From the NCBI GenBank assembly GCA_035578155.1, contig JAPWDM010000011.1, forward strand, positions 21,118,375 through 21,182,374: a DNA stretch of 64,000 bases, read 5' to 3'. The translations under genes were made by a program, and so were the position numbers. Origin of the DNA: Brachynemurus nebulosus (lineage: Eukaryota > Arthropoda > Insecta > Neuroptera > Myrmeleontidae). The stretch's first letter is position 1; each line of letters opens with the position of its first letter. The notes below the pieces were generated by a model that was given only the letters and a program-made list of their open reading frames with translations, was not told the DNA's origin and made no database searches. Positions 42,201-52,519 of the stretch are shown piece after piece.

Positions 42201-44349
42201 TTAATCAATTTCATCTCCTTTGGTTGATTACTTGGCGAACTTAAGGATTCGTCAAAACGTCAAAATACACAATTTCGAAATTACATACAATCTGTTAAAA
42301 TGATGGTTATCACATTCAACATTAGTTTCATCCATTTTACAAATAAAATGAATAATTAAGATGAAATTTAATAAAATAATGTTACTGCCGTACGTTAAAA
42401 AACCGTCTAATGTGAAAGTATCCATTTAATTACATACATTACTGAATTAAAAACCCCGTACGGCAACCGTCAAGTCCAGTGGCAAGAGACGGCTGCTACA
42501 CGACACGGCAACGGCATTTTGCCGTGACCGGGTGAAAGGTCCCATGCTCTTCTTCACTCCACTGAAAAAATGCGACGTACGGTAAAAACCGTATAATGTG
42601 AAAGGAACGTAAGATGGATATCTTACTTATATGGGAGGAATTGACAAAATTGGTCACGAAAATCGCACATATAAGGCTTTCTTTTTTTACCACTCGTGGC
42701 GTTAATAATCCCCGAATACTGATGTGAATATAGCATGTAAATACAGTACTTATTCTCAAATGGAAACACGTCGGGACTGGGGAAGTGAGTGTTTCCATTT
42801 AAGAATCACCAGTGTCGGTTGATGATATTTAATAATAAGGAAATACATAGAAATTACATATGTATGAAATAAACTCTTATAGTTTAAATTACTTTATACG
42901 GCGGATATTCAATGGTACTGACTCCGATTTTACATAGTGACGTCAGTGAATTATATAATATACAATATAAATTATGGGACGCAAAATAAAAATTGTTAAG
43001 TTTATTTTAAAAACGATCGGAAAACCCACTTTATAACTGAGTTGAACATTGAAAAAGATTCCAGAAGATTCTATTCAAAAGCTAACAAAGATAATATAGA
43101 AGCCCGCGTTTCCATTTGAGAGTGTTCCATTTGAGAATAAGTACTGTACCGCTTTCATATCGTACGAACACGAGTGCCATCTTTGATTTGACACTTTTTT
43201 AAATACATTGAGTTTCGTCTCCTTATCTAATCTCCATATCCTAAACACCGGAATTTTGGCTATTATATAGAAAAGATGATTTTAGCACTGTTAACAGAAA
43301 ATGACATATTTTTGACATACGACATATTGAAGTAACGGCGACGATATGGAATTGTTGACGTCGTAAGACGTCAATGACCGTTAAGGTATAATCCATTTCA
43401 CTTAAATTTAACCATGATTCATTACTTATGAATTTAAAGAAATTCTGTTTTCTTGGCTTTATCTCTTCCATTATTGCACTTGCGTAAATTTTAAATTTGC
43501 AGTTTATTTTTAGAAAAGAATAGAAGATTGATTTGTTTCGAATAAAAGAATTATTTAATTCTTTAAAGATGACTCATGCTCAATTGTGTTTGAAATTGGG
43601 TATAGTAATAATTTTTATTAACTAGAACTGGCATAAGTCTGCTTCGCCATAAACTTTACTTGCAAAACCGTGAAAACGAAACACAACGTACATTATAGTT
43701 CCCTAGGAAAAACTATAAGAAATATGTATTAAAGCTAAATTTCTCATATACTGTTAATAATGTGTGAAATTTGTACAAATCATATTTTAATATTTTATCT
43801 ACGACTACCATGAAATTGCTTGTTTATTGTACAAAATCCATTGCACATATCCAGTTGTACAAAAAATGGCCCTTTACATGTATGCTAAAAATATAACGCC
43901 TACTACACTTTTATTAATTCTTATAATTATTATATATTGTACAGTGATATACATGATACATATTATGTTAGAATCTGTACAAAAATTTTACCTAGCAACT
44001 GATTGTTTACGTTTGTTTTTAATAAATTTCAAATACTACATAATTTTAATGTATTGGTATTTGTAGATTTGTATCAAATTTTTATTGTTTGTTGTGAATT
44101 TCATGTTAGTCGTAGATAAAGTATAGTACGTAACTCGGTTGTAAGGCATATTACACACTCGCGCAATTACGCACTCGCCGCTGCGCAGCTCTTGCGTAAC
44201 TTTTTTGCTTGTGTGTAATATGCAACTTACATCTCAATCACGTAATATACTATTATTTTATTTTTTGTTACAGTATGCACACTTCTTTAAATATTGGACG
44301 TGATTATAAAGACATTCCACTGTCGAAAGACTCAGAACCTCGTTCTTAA
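36293..44349 (+). CDS. Small KRAP/ITPRID-type IP3-receptor-interacting protein
   Basis: Coding exons 36293-36685, 37408-37487 and 44274-44349 join in phase to 182 codons plus TAA. The N-terminus has the family's IQQWVDSLP motif (9-17), an Asn/Asp-rich linker, then the conserved core GILSRDASFQSDDASSHCSS (70-89), RRPDPEEILMGLGFG (97-111), RIPKRFLQPSKLPG (121-134) and, in exon 2, VDIEKFLRQRREAKEAALGY. This core matches vertebrate KRAP/ITPRID/TESPA1 proteins, which bind IP3 receptors and place them near actin or membranes. The last exon adds only about 25 residues (MHTSLNIGRDYKDIPLSKD and on). I chose the ATG at 36293; an upstream GTG in frame is unlikely. The protein is much shorter than vertebrate relatives. 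The 6.8-kb second intron is full of nested transposons, so assignment of the last exon rests on phase and GT/AG borders alone. Confidence 0.85.
36968..37149. mobile_element. 182-bp MITE, TA target site, in KRAP-type intron 1
   Basis: Ends CAGGGGAAAAACGATCAGAG and inverted TGACTGATCGTTTTTCCCCTG, flanked by TA on both sides (36966-36967, 37150-37151). A Tc1/mariner/pogo-type non-autonomous element. Confidence 0.82.
37632..39615. repeat. Outer inverted pair in KRAP-type intron 2
   Basis: The segment 37632-37725 (CACTGATATGTATATA then CGGACGCCTGGCGATCAGCC) returns inverted at 39508-39615 (GGCTGATCGACAGGCGTCCG then CATATCAGTGCACATGTCC). They enclose the 38158-39256 element and look like termini of a 2-kb element into which the other is nested. 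Confidence 0.65.
38158..39256. mobile_element. 1.1-kb element with 45-bp inverted ends and acidic ORF remnant
   Basis: The left terminus (ATTGAGCCGTTGAGAA then GTGGTGTAAGTCA) and the right terminus (TGACTTACACCAC then GTTCTCAACGGCTCAAT) pair over about 45 bases. Inside, 38519-38642 encodes an acidic stretch (LADESDFQFESFEESGSEYL, ISESEASELEKV, stop). That resembles the acidic N-terminus of some DDE transposases, but no catalytic domain remains. Confidence 0.6.
40243..40350. mobile_element. Short palindromic MITE
   Basis: GTTCAACAAATCTGACTTTG, then CCGCT, pairs with AGCGG plus CAAAGTCAGATTTGTTGAAC across a 40-base loop. Nested in the hAT element at 39650-40874. Confidence 0.7.
40360..40670. 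mobile_element. 311-bp piggyBac-type MITE, copy 1
   Basis: TTAA on both sides (40356-40359, 40671-40674). Near the right end is the palindrome GACGAGTTAACTCGTC, typical of piggyBac subterminal sequence. A second copy, inverted, is at 49523-49860; both share CTCAAAATGCCGGACTTTTT and the inverted GGCGGCxC / GCCGCC pair. Confidence 0.83.
40980..41230. repeat. GC-richer repeat fragment
   Basis: Contains GGGGCCTGGTGGGCACTGG and, at its other end, TTCCCTGGCGCCC, with T-tracts and an ACTTATTTxCCxATAGxAAAA motif repeated twice. Probably an old MITE; ends not resolved. Confidence 0.4.
41934..42614. mobile_element. 0.68-kb element with CTCCTTTCACATT ends
   Basis: Left CTCCTTTCACATTGTACGG and right CCGTATAATGTGAAAGGAAC are inverted; both are followed inward by ACCGTACGGTAAAAA or its complement. 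Internal shortened copies of the same terminus occur (42005, 42405). The CCTTTCAC terminus is Harbinger-like, but the target duplication is not clear. Confidence 0.65.
42612..43215. repeat. Dispersed repeat R1, copy 2
   Basis: Parallel to 16730-17375, with the same ordered blocks. The 0.68-kb TIR element abuts its left edge. Confidence 0.7.
43385..43610 (-). repeat. Dispersed repeat with 27-codon frame, copy C (intact frame)
   Basis: On the minus strand the ATG at 43471 opens MEEIKPRKQNFFKFISNESW and continues LNLSEMDY in one frame. The frame then runs on as VAVTSICRMSK, a block found again near 41680-41710, so copies of this repeat have more than one shared part. The lead-in matches copies A, B and D. 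Confidence 0.65.
44123..44252. mobile_element. 130-bp MITE just upstream of the last KRAP-type exon
   Basis: GGCATATTACACAC and GTGTGTAATATGC, plus outer TAGTACGTAA and CGTAATATACTA, form inverted arms of about 45 bases. It ends 20 bases before the acceptor AG at 44272-44273. Confidence 0.72.
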
Positions 44350-44668
44350 TTTTATTCATTTTGGACTGAACTTTTAAGAATTTTAATTATTTAAGAACTT
44401 AAAACGAATACTTATAAAATTAATTGCTCATGTAATATATTTCTTAACATATATTAATTGTTAATATATGCCATATTTTTTAAAATTTCATTGTACAATT
44501 GTACATTTTAAACCCCAATTTTTTGATGTTTGTTAAACTATATATTTCTAATTCTTACTATACTGTTTGAAAAGTTTCTAATTTTGTTATGTTTTTATTT
44601 ATTCTTATGTAACTAGTCTAAAAATATATTGTTTTTAAAATGATTCTTTCTTGTTTCATTTTTATGAC

Positions 44669-46373
44669 ATGTTTCCATTTGGGAAAACAGAAATGTGGAT
44701 TTATGGCCTATTAATTTTGTTTTATGTTTATGCTGTAATCAGTGCAAGCAAGAAAAATTTAGGTAAATTTGTTATATTTTACATTTTTTATTATATTATA
44801 ATTAATTTGTATTTTATATTTATGTATAGGATATTTTTTGCAAATGAATGATTTGGATTTAGATCTACAGTATTCAATTTCAGGAAGTATTTACAGGCGT
44901 AAGAATTTTGATTTTGTTTCATGCAGTGAATTCTTAACTTTCGTACTTTAGTCTTATGTTGAAGTGTTATATGGACAATTGAGAGATTTAGACAGTAGAG
45001 AATTTATTTTCAAATAGAACTTAGGCACAAAATAACTCTACCTGTTTTGTGAGTTTTGACCTTGAATATCTTGATTCACGTACACGTGATTCTATGAGAC
45101 TTTTACCCCTTTTTTTACCTTATATGATTGTACTAGATAGAATCCGTACTATTAAATACTAACAAATAAAAATAAATAAATAAATAAATTCAGGATTTTA
45201 AATAAATCATTTTAGGATTTTGTAGTTCTAACCACGAAATCGTTGTAGATTCGTTGTGTCTATCGTTGCGTTTGATCTACCCACACTTGACTAGTTTGTA
45301 ATAGTCAGTGACAATGTCACTTTTTAAAAACTGTTATAGAATTTTAACTCATACAGAAAAGTAAAAGATTTGTATAATCATATTATTAACAAATAAAAGT
45401 TAATTTTAATATTAAATAAAAGCAAGAAATATTTTATCCTGAAAATACTAGCTACTAAATTACCTGGCGTAATGCGTGTCTAACACATACTTGCCGATTT
45501 TCTTTGAAATTATAATTATAGATAATATTTCTTTGAAAGTTGATGGAAGCTTACTGCGCTTACTGTACTGATTTTTCGTGTAATATCTTTATTTTTACTA
45601 TTAATAAAATTGCATTTAGGGTGTCATCATGAAGCAGAAGATGATAACGAAACTCGCTACAACTTTCTTGGAGTGTATGGAGAATATAATTGCTCTTCTT
45701 CACCAGATCTATTTTTGTCATTGGTGAAGTCACTTTATTTGAGAACTCATAGCATAGATATTAATTTTATACTGCATTTGGGTAGTTTAGGGGGTTTTGA
45801 TGCACTTTCTTTATTTCGAGATGTAATGAACAGTTATTTTCCTGATGTACCATTTATTGAGACGTTTGGTTGGGATGACTTTGCACCTAGTACAAGGCAC
45901 CCTTTTACAAAAATAATACTGAAAAAGCCCTTTTACAATGAATATTGGAAAGTAAAAAGTCAGTTTGAAAATTTTGATAAATTAAAAGTATATTTTACAA
46001 AAACGTTGCCTGGCCATCCAAATCTATTGATCATTGTGTTGAATACGATTTTTATGATGAAAGCTCATATTGGAAGTACAACTGCTGAGCCAAATTTACA
46101 GTGGACGTGGTTAAAATTGCAATTAAACCAAGCACGGGATGAAAAGAAGGTAGTTTGGATTATACATGCTGTTCCTCCAGGTAAATTATCAAAATAACGT
46201 GCGCATGTTAGCACGTTATCGAAGCGACCATCCCAGATTTTTGGGTATTAATCTTTTTTAGTCGAACCTTTCAACTGAAAAAATTAGACTTATACAGCCT
46301 ATACGATAAGAACGGCGAGAGGTGAGAGTAGGGGCGCTATCCGTTTTCGGACCCGTAGAACACGATTATGCAG

Positions 46374-46429
<56 letters not shown>

Positions 46430-49400
46430 CCGCTACCTTTTAATATGTGTAGGGCCCTTCTATGTTAAGAGCTGAAATTTGGTAAGTGGGGCTCATTTTC
46501 AAGGCACCTCATACTATCAAAGTGGGGTCAAATTTTGGATCCGACCCAACCTTTAGGGGGATGGTGGGGGGCAACAAAACAATAAAACTTTTCCAAATCG
46601 GTTGGAAATAATGTTTCGGTCAATTACCTACAACATATTAAAAATTCAGCTTCCTTGGATGATTTAGAGGGAGGAAAAAATAATTTTTGCTGGATCTTAC
46701 GCGCCCATAGTCCCCCAGAATTAACTGAGAGGGTTGAGATTTGGTATGTTGATAGAGTTCGTACTTAGGGTCTGCTTTTTGGAGGTTTTAATATTTTACC
46801 CCCACCTCCACCATTTTTAAGTTACAATTTCATGCTTTTTTGACGTTTTCGAAGTTTGTATCACTCGCACCCAAATAAACCTAGAGAGCTGGAATTTTTT
46901 ATTCGGATTGAATTAGTACCAAGGGGGTGCCTGTTGGGGGTCTCAACTTTTAACCCTTAGCTCCACCATTTTTATACCAAAAAGAACATGATTTTTCTTG
47001 TTTTTTAACAGTTTCATTCGGGTCAAAATCTCCCCAAATAATCCTAGAGGGCTGAAATTTTGTGTACAGGTTAAGTTAATAGCCAGCCACTGCTTTTTGA
47101 AGGTTTCAACTTTTAACCCTTACCCTCACGATTTTTATGCAAATATTTCCTTGATTTTTTTGCCTTTTTTCTAACACGCCTAGAGACTCTCTGAGTAAAC
47201 GTAGAGGGCTGAAATTTTGTACATGTATTGAGTTAGTATCCAGTTAGTGCCTTTTAGGGATCCTACATTACTTTTCCCCCCACTTTTCCCAAGACAAATA
47301 GGCGAATAGTAAATTTAAAAAAAAAAATGAACGTACTTTTATAACAAAGGCAATACATACATAAGTAATTTAAAAATGTTATTAAAGTTAATGTTTATTT
47401 ATAAAATATTAATTTTGGATTTTTATTTATAAAATAGAAATTTTGGATTTTTTGGAAAGAAAAAATACCTTCATAAAGGCCTTCCAGTTTACTATTTAAG
47501 GTCCTTTTTTAATATTTAAAAATAAAACACAAAGGCAATTGGCGGATAAGCATGGGTAGGAATGCCCTCGTACGAATTGTGTTGGCTTTTTTCCTGCTAA
47601 CTGCTATCGGCACCAAATTGAAATTTACTGAGATTCAGCCCTTAAAAACTTAAAACCTTTTTTTAAAGCCCCGATCAGCCGGACACTCATCATGAGTTTT
47701 GAAACCACCAAAATGACAAATCGCTTGTAGACATTCAATACCGAAGATGAAGGGAAAATTTCGACTTCCATGATGGGGCCCCGCTGCTCACGGCGTTTTT
47801 TTTTTTTTTTTATGCAAAATTTATTACACGAGATTTACATAAACAAGTTCAAAAATTTCAGCATTTACTAGACAGAGACAAATTTTTTAAAAATAACGTT
47901 GCACTTTAGTACTGGTGATATAACGGTAGGACGTGTATTTGTCTAAAAAACAAAATTATATCACACTTGTAGTCTAAAGTCTATATTATTCCGGATATTT
48001 TAAGGCTTATTGATATAACTCAAACAAGTTATCAATTTTTGTTACAAAGCATTAGAAGTGAGCAGTACAATTATTTACTTCAATAAAATTGAATATTCAG
48101 TCAAGACTCTCTAGCATTTAACAGTAAATTATGCTGCGTTCAGACCAAGGGGCCAAACTCCTATATAATAGCTAGTATCCCGGTTGTCGCCAAAAATTTA
48201 CGTCACAAAAATGGGAGAAGCTTCCCCACTTTCTATGGTTATATACATATTTAAAGTTTGTGTCTGTATGTGTGGTGTAGTTGACGTTCGTGTGTGTGAG
48301 CTCGGCGGCTCGAGGGAGATGATATCGCATACATCATACATACAATCTCGACAATGGTATATACGTGGTACGTACACATCGTACACATAATGTCTGGTGT
48401 AATATGTATATACTCTAGGCGCTACGTATTCGTGTATTACATTGTCGCAACAATTAATAATGTCCGAATCGCTACAAGTGCTGTGAAGTGTGGACGACTG
48501 AATCACCTAAGCGATATCTGACACACTCTTGACACACCACTAGCTACAATTTTTTACATATACGCTGAGGACTTGGTTCAGACATTATTTAGTATTTTTT
48601 TCGAAAACCAGAAAATTCTATCAGTTTATCTAACGTAAAATTTATATATAACCAAGGCCGACGAGAGAGTAGAGCAATTTCCCGGGGCCCGGATCTAAAA
48701 AGGGGGCCCGCAGCCTCAGGTTTTTTTTGCTCGTCAATTGTATTTTATTTTTGGGAAAATTTTTTGTTGTGCCCGGGGGCTGTCATTTCTCTCGCCGTCT
48801 CTGTAGATAACTCATAGATAAAAGTACTTTATTGGAGTCAAATTTTTATTGGCTTTGTTCATCCGTAATCACGACACGCCCAGTAAAGTCCTATTCATAC
48901 AAACATATTTATACATATTATAACTAAGTCCTATTCATACAAACATATTTATACTCTTTTTTATTTGTTTACAGGTACAGCTAAACCTTTTTTTATGCGA
49001 TCTTTTTTGTGCGATTTTTTTATGCGGTTGTTTTCAAAAAATGGCCATTAAATGCATAATATTAATCAAAATCAAGAGACAGTAAGAAACTTAAACATTT
49101 GCTATATAGTAACTTTCTTTGATAAAAATACTTTTTAACGGCTTTTAAGCAATAAATCAATACATTGCATAAGAACATAAGTTACTGCATCATTTAATTT
49201 TTTTACAAACGTATTCTTCAAAATTTTCATAATATTTTAAAAATGAAATAAAATGTTTCTACGTGTAAATTAAGGCTTTATCTTGTGTAGAAAAGCAACT
49301 TCTACTGAAATTGTAAGGTTTTGAGCGTTTTGAGTTATAAATTTTCGATGAAACTTTTTTTATGCGGTCTCGATAGCATAAAAAAAGTTTTTTTACAATC

Positions 49401-50712
49401 TGGACCGAACTAAACTTTTTATAGCTATTTATGATATTTTTAAAATTTTTTTTTCTGCAATCCCTATCCATCGTATAAAAAAAAGGTTCAACTGTATGTA
49501 GCTGTGCCAATTTTACATTTAAATCTTTAAATGATTAAGACGAGTTAACTCGTCCTGCAATATGGCGGCTCAAAATGCTGTAATATGTATATATTCACTG
49601 GTGCAAGTGCCGCCATCTGTGATAGATTTTCCGAAATACGGTATATGTCTAAATAATGTTCAATTTTATCAACATAGTTTAGTATAATTTATATTTTGTA
49701 AATTCCTAGGGTTCACTTTTTTAATATTAGGATCTTTTAATTTTTTATTTTTCTTTTTTTGTAACCTTATCTATTTTGTACTTATGGTACTTATCGCTGG
49801 CAGTAAAAAGTCCGGCATTTTGAGACAAAAAAATTTTTCCATATGGTTTGTTTAAAAGGGTTAAAATTACATAGGTACAATAAATAAATATTTTATATTT
49901 TCATGTGTCATTTTCAATTTTTTAGCGCCATAGTACATAATCTCCGTATTATCCGAGTTTTTCCGTGTCCGAGATGGTCTCGGTCCCAATTATCGAGAGT
50001 CGGATAATCGGGAGTCTACTGTACTTCGAATCGATTGCGTTCACCACAGAAGTTTTCACTTTGATCGTGTGGTTTTAAAAGTATACTCGATATAATTTTA
50101 TTTTTTTAATTTTTTCAAGGTATTATTGAATATAAAAATGAGTTTATTGGTGATTACTGGTACCACGCCCAACACAATCATCTGTACGTCCAAATAATAA
50201 GACAATTTAGCGATATAATCAAAGCTCAGTTTAGTGCCTTCCACCATATGGATACATTTCGTATATTTTATGATCGTGAAGGTAGTCCAATCAGTTGGAT
50301 GGCAATAGCACCTTCTGTATCTCCTGATGGAATATCTATTACTACAAATCCTGGCGTTCGAATTTATATGTATGATACGGACACATACGAAATCTTAGAT
50401 TATATTCAGTTTTATTTAAATTTAAGTAACGCAAATATAAGAAGGCGACCAAATTTGGAAATTGCATATCAGTTCACTGATTATTATTCATTACCAAATT
50501 TCTCGTTGGATTCGTTGAATGAATTACTATCGCGGATAGATTATGAACATGTTTATTTTGAAAAATATTACAGGACAAGTACTTTATTTGCTAATGAAAA
50601 TACAAATATATCACTTTTAGTTAAATCAAAATATATTTGTGCAATATTTAATATAAAATATGGAGAATTTTTGGAATGCGTTGCATCTAAATTGTGTAAT
50701 TTCTTAACTTGA
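44669..50712 (+). CDS. Secreted SMPDL3-like (acid sphingomyelinase family) pseudoenzyme
   Basis: Exons 44669-44762, 44830-44898, 45620-46180 and 50120-50712 join to 438 codons plus TGA (430 if the ATG at 44693 is used). The start is a hydrophobic signal sequence (MWIYGLLILFYVYAVISAS). The family hydrolyses phosphodiester or phosphoanhydride bonds with two zinc ions. Family landmarks are kept: the exon-2 strand (FLQMNDLDLDLQYS), a cysteine pair and GVYGEYNCSSSP (about 56-82), and the C-terminal half (KAQFSAFHHMDTFRIFYD, PISWMAIAPSVSP, NPGVRIYMYD, ILDYIQFYLNLSNAN), which fits SMPDL3A/B. Metal sites are mostly lost: DxH is DLD (39-41), GD is GS (110), GNH is GWD (138-140), GH before VPPG is HA (237-238), and GHxH is AFHH (281-284). 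No saposin domain. The 69-base exon 2 is inferred by homology and phase. AATAAA follows at 50759. Confidence 0.88.
46377..46427. repeat. A-tract plus (TA)n microsatellite
   Basis: About 17 A followed by TA repeats in the third SMPDL3-like intron. Confidence 0.8.
46455..47300. repeat. Degenerate tandem array, about 158-bp unit
   Basis: The block AGAGGGCTGAAATTTTGT, followed by TTGAGTTAGTAxCCA, a TTTTGGAGGTTT-type block and a CCACCATTTTTA-type block, recurs with start points near 46731, 46886, 47049 and 47206. A weaker start lies near 46470. Units diverge strongly. It sits in the third SMPDL3-like intron. Confidence 0.7.
48130..48590. mobile_element. Possible MITE with GTTCAGACCAAGG ends
   Basis: GTTCAGACCAAGG (48138) and CTTGGTTCAGAC (48572) are inverted, but the pairing is only about 12 bases and no target duplication is clear. 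Confidence 0.4.
48888..48953. repeat. Direct 27-bp duplication
   Basis: GTCCTATTCATACAAACATA plus TTTATAC occurs at 48888-48914 and again at 48927-48953. Confidence 0.85.
48976..49496. mobile_element. 521-bp pogo-like MITE, copy 1
   Basis: Ends TACAGCTAAACCTTTTTTTA and AAAGGTTCAACTGTA, with ATGCGG/CCGCAT motifs inside and TA at the borders. Related copy at 61258-61703. The TA target and CAGTTGAACC-type terminus suggest pogo/Tigger relatives. Confidence 0.75.
49523..49860. mobile_element. 338-bp piggyBac-type MITE, copy 2
   Basis: TTAA flanks at 49519-49522 and 49861-49864, subterminal palindrome GACGAGTTAACTCGTC, and the same ordered blocks as copy 1 (40360-40670) in the opposite orientation. 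Lies in the last SMPDL3-like intron, 260 bases before exon 4. Confidence 0.84.
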
Positions 50713-50758
50713 CATTGTTATTTATAGTTTTAATAGAACTTTGTAATATGTACAACTG

Positions 50759-50764
50759 AATAAA
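50759..50764 (+). terminator. Poly(A) signal of the SMPDL3-like gene
   Basis: AATAAA 47 bases after the stop codon, followed by T-rich sequence. Confidence 0.6.
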
Positions 50765-50809
50765 ATATTTTATTAAAATAAATACAGTAAAATATCATCT
50801 TTTCATATT

Positions 50810-51353
50810 AACTTCCCATTGGAAGCTATTGTAATGGGTCCGATTTTACGAATCACTAATTTGGACATATCTCCACGTTTCAAGGTCACTAGAATCCGAA
50901 TCCATCGTTTTTAGCGTGATGTCTGTGTGTGCGTTTGTTAATTCGTTAGTTCGTTCGTTCGTGAATTTTTTTTCGTTACGCATATCTCGAGAACAAATGA
51001 TGGTATTAACTTCGGACTCGTTTCATTAGATGCGTAATTAAAAAATGAAGACCGGATAAAGTTTTCAGCAAATTCGGATTAGCGGTTTGTTTTTTATAAT
51101 AAAAAACCTAAATTAAAAACTTTTTGTGAAATATTTATCGTCTCGCATATCTCGAGAACAATTATAATGATATCATTTGTTTAATGAGGGGTGGAGTTTC
51201 CCACGAGATATACAGGGCGCGAAGCTTCCCAGTAGGGCGCAAGGAGAAAAAAGCCCCTGTCGGGGGATTGGGGGGAGGAGCCCTCTGAAATGGAAAAATA
51301 ATTATTTATGTACAGTAGTCTCTAGTCTTTAAGGACACCCAATGGGAAGTTGA
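50810..51353. mobile_element. Element with AACTTCCCATTGG ends
   Basis: TTAACTTCCCATTGG (50808) and CCAATGGGAAGTTGA (51339) are inverted ends. Inside are two GCATATCTCGAGAACAA blocks (50980 and 51145). Non-coding. Confidence 0.6.
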
Positions 51354-51784
51354 CAGTGTGGGTAGACCTGTCCCCCCAAATTTTTATTTATATACAAAGA
51401 TAAAAATATTTTTCCCAAAAATTTTCAAAAAGCAGGGCGTAGTGCAGTCATCGCTTTCGGACCGACCTTGACTAGACTGACCAATTTTGTTCAAAATTCG
51501 TAAGTTAGATAATAAAAAGAATTGCGTTAAATTTTTGTTACCGTAAGAAACTTATTTTTCTAGTAAAACTGTAATTTTAAGATCCACAAAATTTTTGTGT
51601 CTTAAAAGCATAATCGAAAACATGTAAAAAATAATTAAATTTGTATGCCTTTTGTTTTAGAAAAATGAGTCCTATTTTCAAAAAGTCAACCTAACTTGGG
51701 ACATATATTATCATAGGGATTTGTGAATAAGTATAAATAATTTAGCTTTATCTAAAGGTTGCTTGTTGAGCTAAAAATATTTAT

Positions 51785-52170
51785 TTTTTACCCACTACGG
51801 AACGGAGAAGGTATATAGGTATGCGTTTGAGCTAAGAGATGTGTGTGTGTGTGTCAGTTGCCACTTGCCATTTATCTCCAAAACACTTTAACTAATTTTA
51901 ACATGGTTTTTTTATTTAAAAACTGGTAATCCAGGGATGGTTCTTAGCCTGGTTTGATGAAAATTGGTTCAGCCATTTTCAGGATATTCCAGGAAATCCA
52001 GGATAAAAAAAATTTTAGAAACCCATTTTAAATGCTGGTGATTTTGCGGGATTTTTTTAAACTAGTTTTAATGAACATTGGTATAGTCATTTCTAGGATA
52101 TTTCAGGATTTCCAGGATAAAAGTAAATTGAAAAATTTTAACAAGGCACTTTGAAGGCTGGTAATTTTAC
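51785..52170. repeat. Degenerate tandem repeat, about 120-bp unit
   Basis: Blocks GGATATTCCAGGA or GGATATTTCAGGA and TCCAGGATAAAA recur, each followed by a CTGGTAATTTT-type block. Two to three units. Non-coding. Confidence 0.5.
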
Positions 52171-52252
52171 GAGATGGTAAAAAACGATCAAGTACAAGTT
52201 CTACTTGCGCAAATAGTGTTTCGTACAATAAATTACTTTTTCTTTAAACATA

Positions 52253-52429
52253 AGCAGTCTCCACATTCTCGCCGAGGTTGGACGAAACGAGAATGTAGAG
52301 GGTCATTTCGTTGTGTCTCGCGGTTGGTGTTTTAATGCTATTCATATGCTTCGGCCAATCTCAGCAAGGAACTTCGACGAGGAACCTCGTCCTACTTCGA
52401 CGAGAATGTGGAGACTGCTTTAGATTTAA
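52253..52429. mobile_element. 177-bp Harbinger-like MITE, second copy
   Basis: Ends AGCAGTCTCCACATTCTCG and CGAGAATGTGGAGACTGCT are perfect inverts; same family as 1236-1385. Flanks are ATA and TTA, a degenerate TWA target. Confidence 0.78.
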
Positions 52430-52519
52430 AATAAAAATTTTTAAAAACTCACGATAGACAGCTCTAAAAAGTTTCAAATAAAAAAGTTTTAAAAACCCAC
52501 GACGAAGAGTCTAAAAAGT

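Noticed and set aside
48198..48506. Overlapping frames on both strands at 48184-48506
   Set aside because: Low-complexity TA/CG-rich sequence without homology, inside a possible MITE in an intron.
40360..49860. One 9.5-kb transposon bounded by inverted piggyBac-like ends
   Set aside because: Each end has its own complete pair of TTAA borders, so they are two separate 0.3-kb MITEs.
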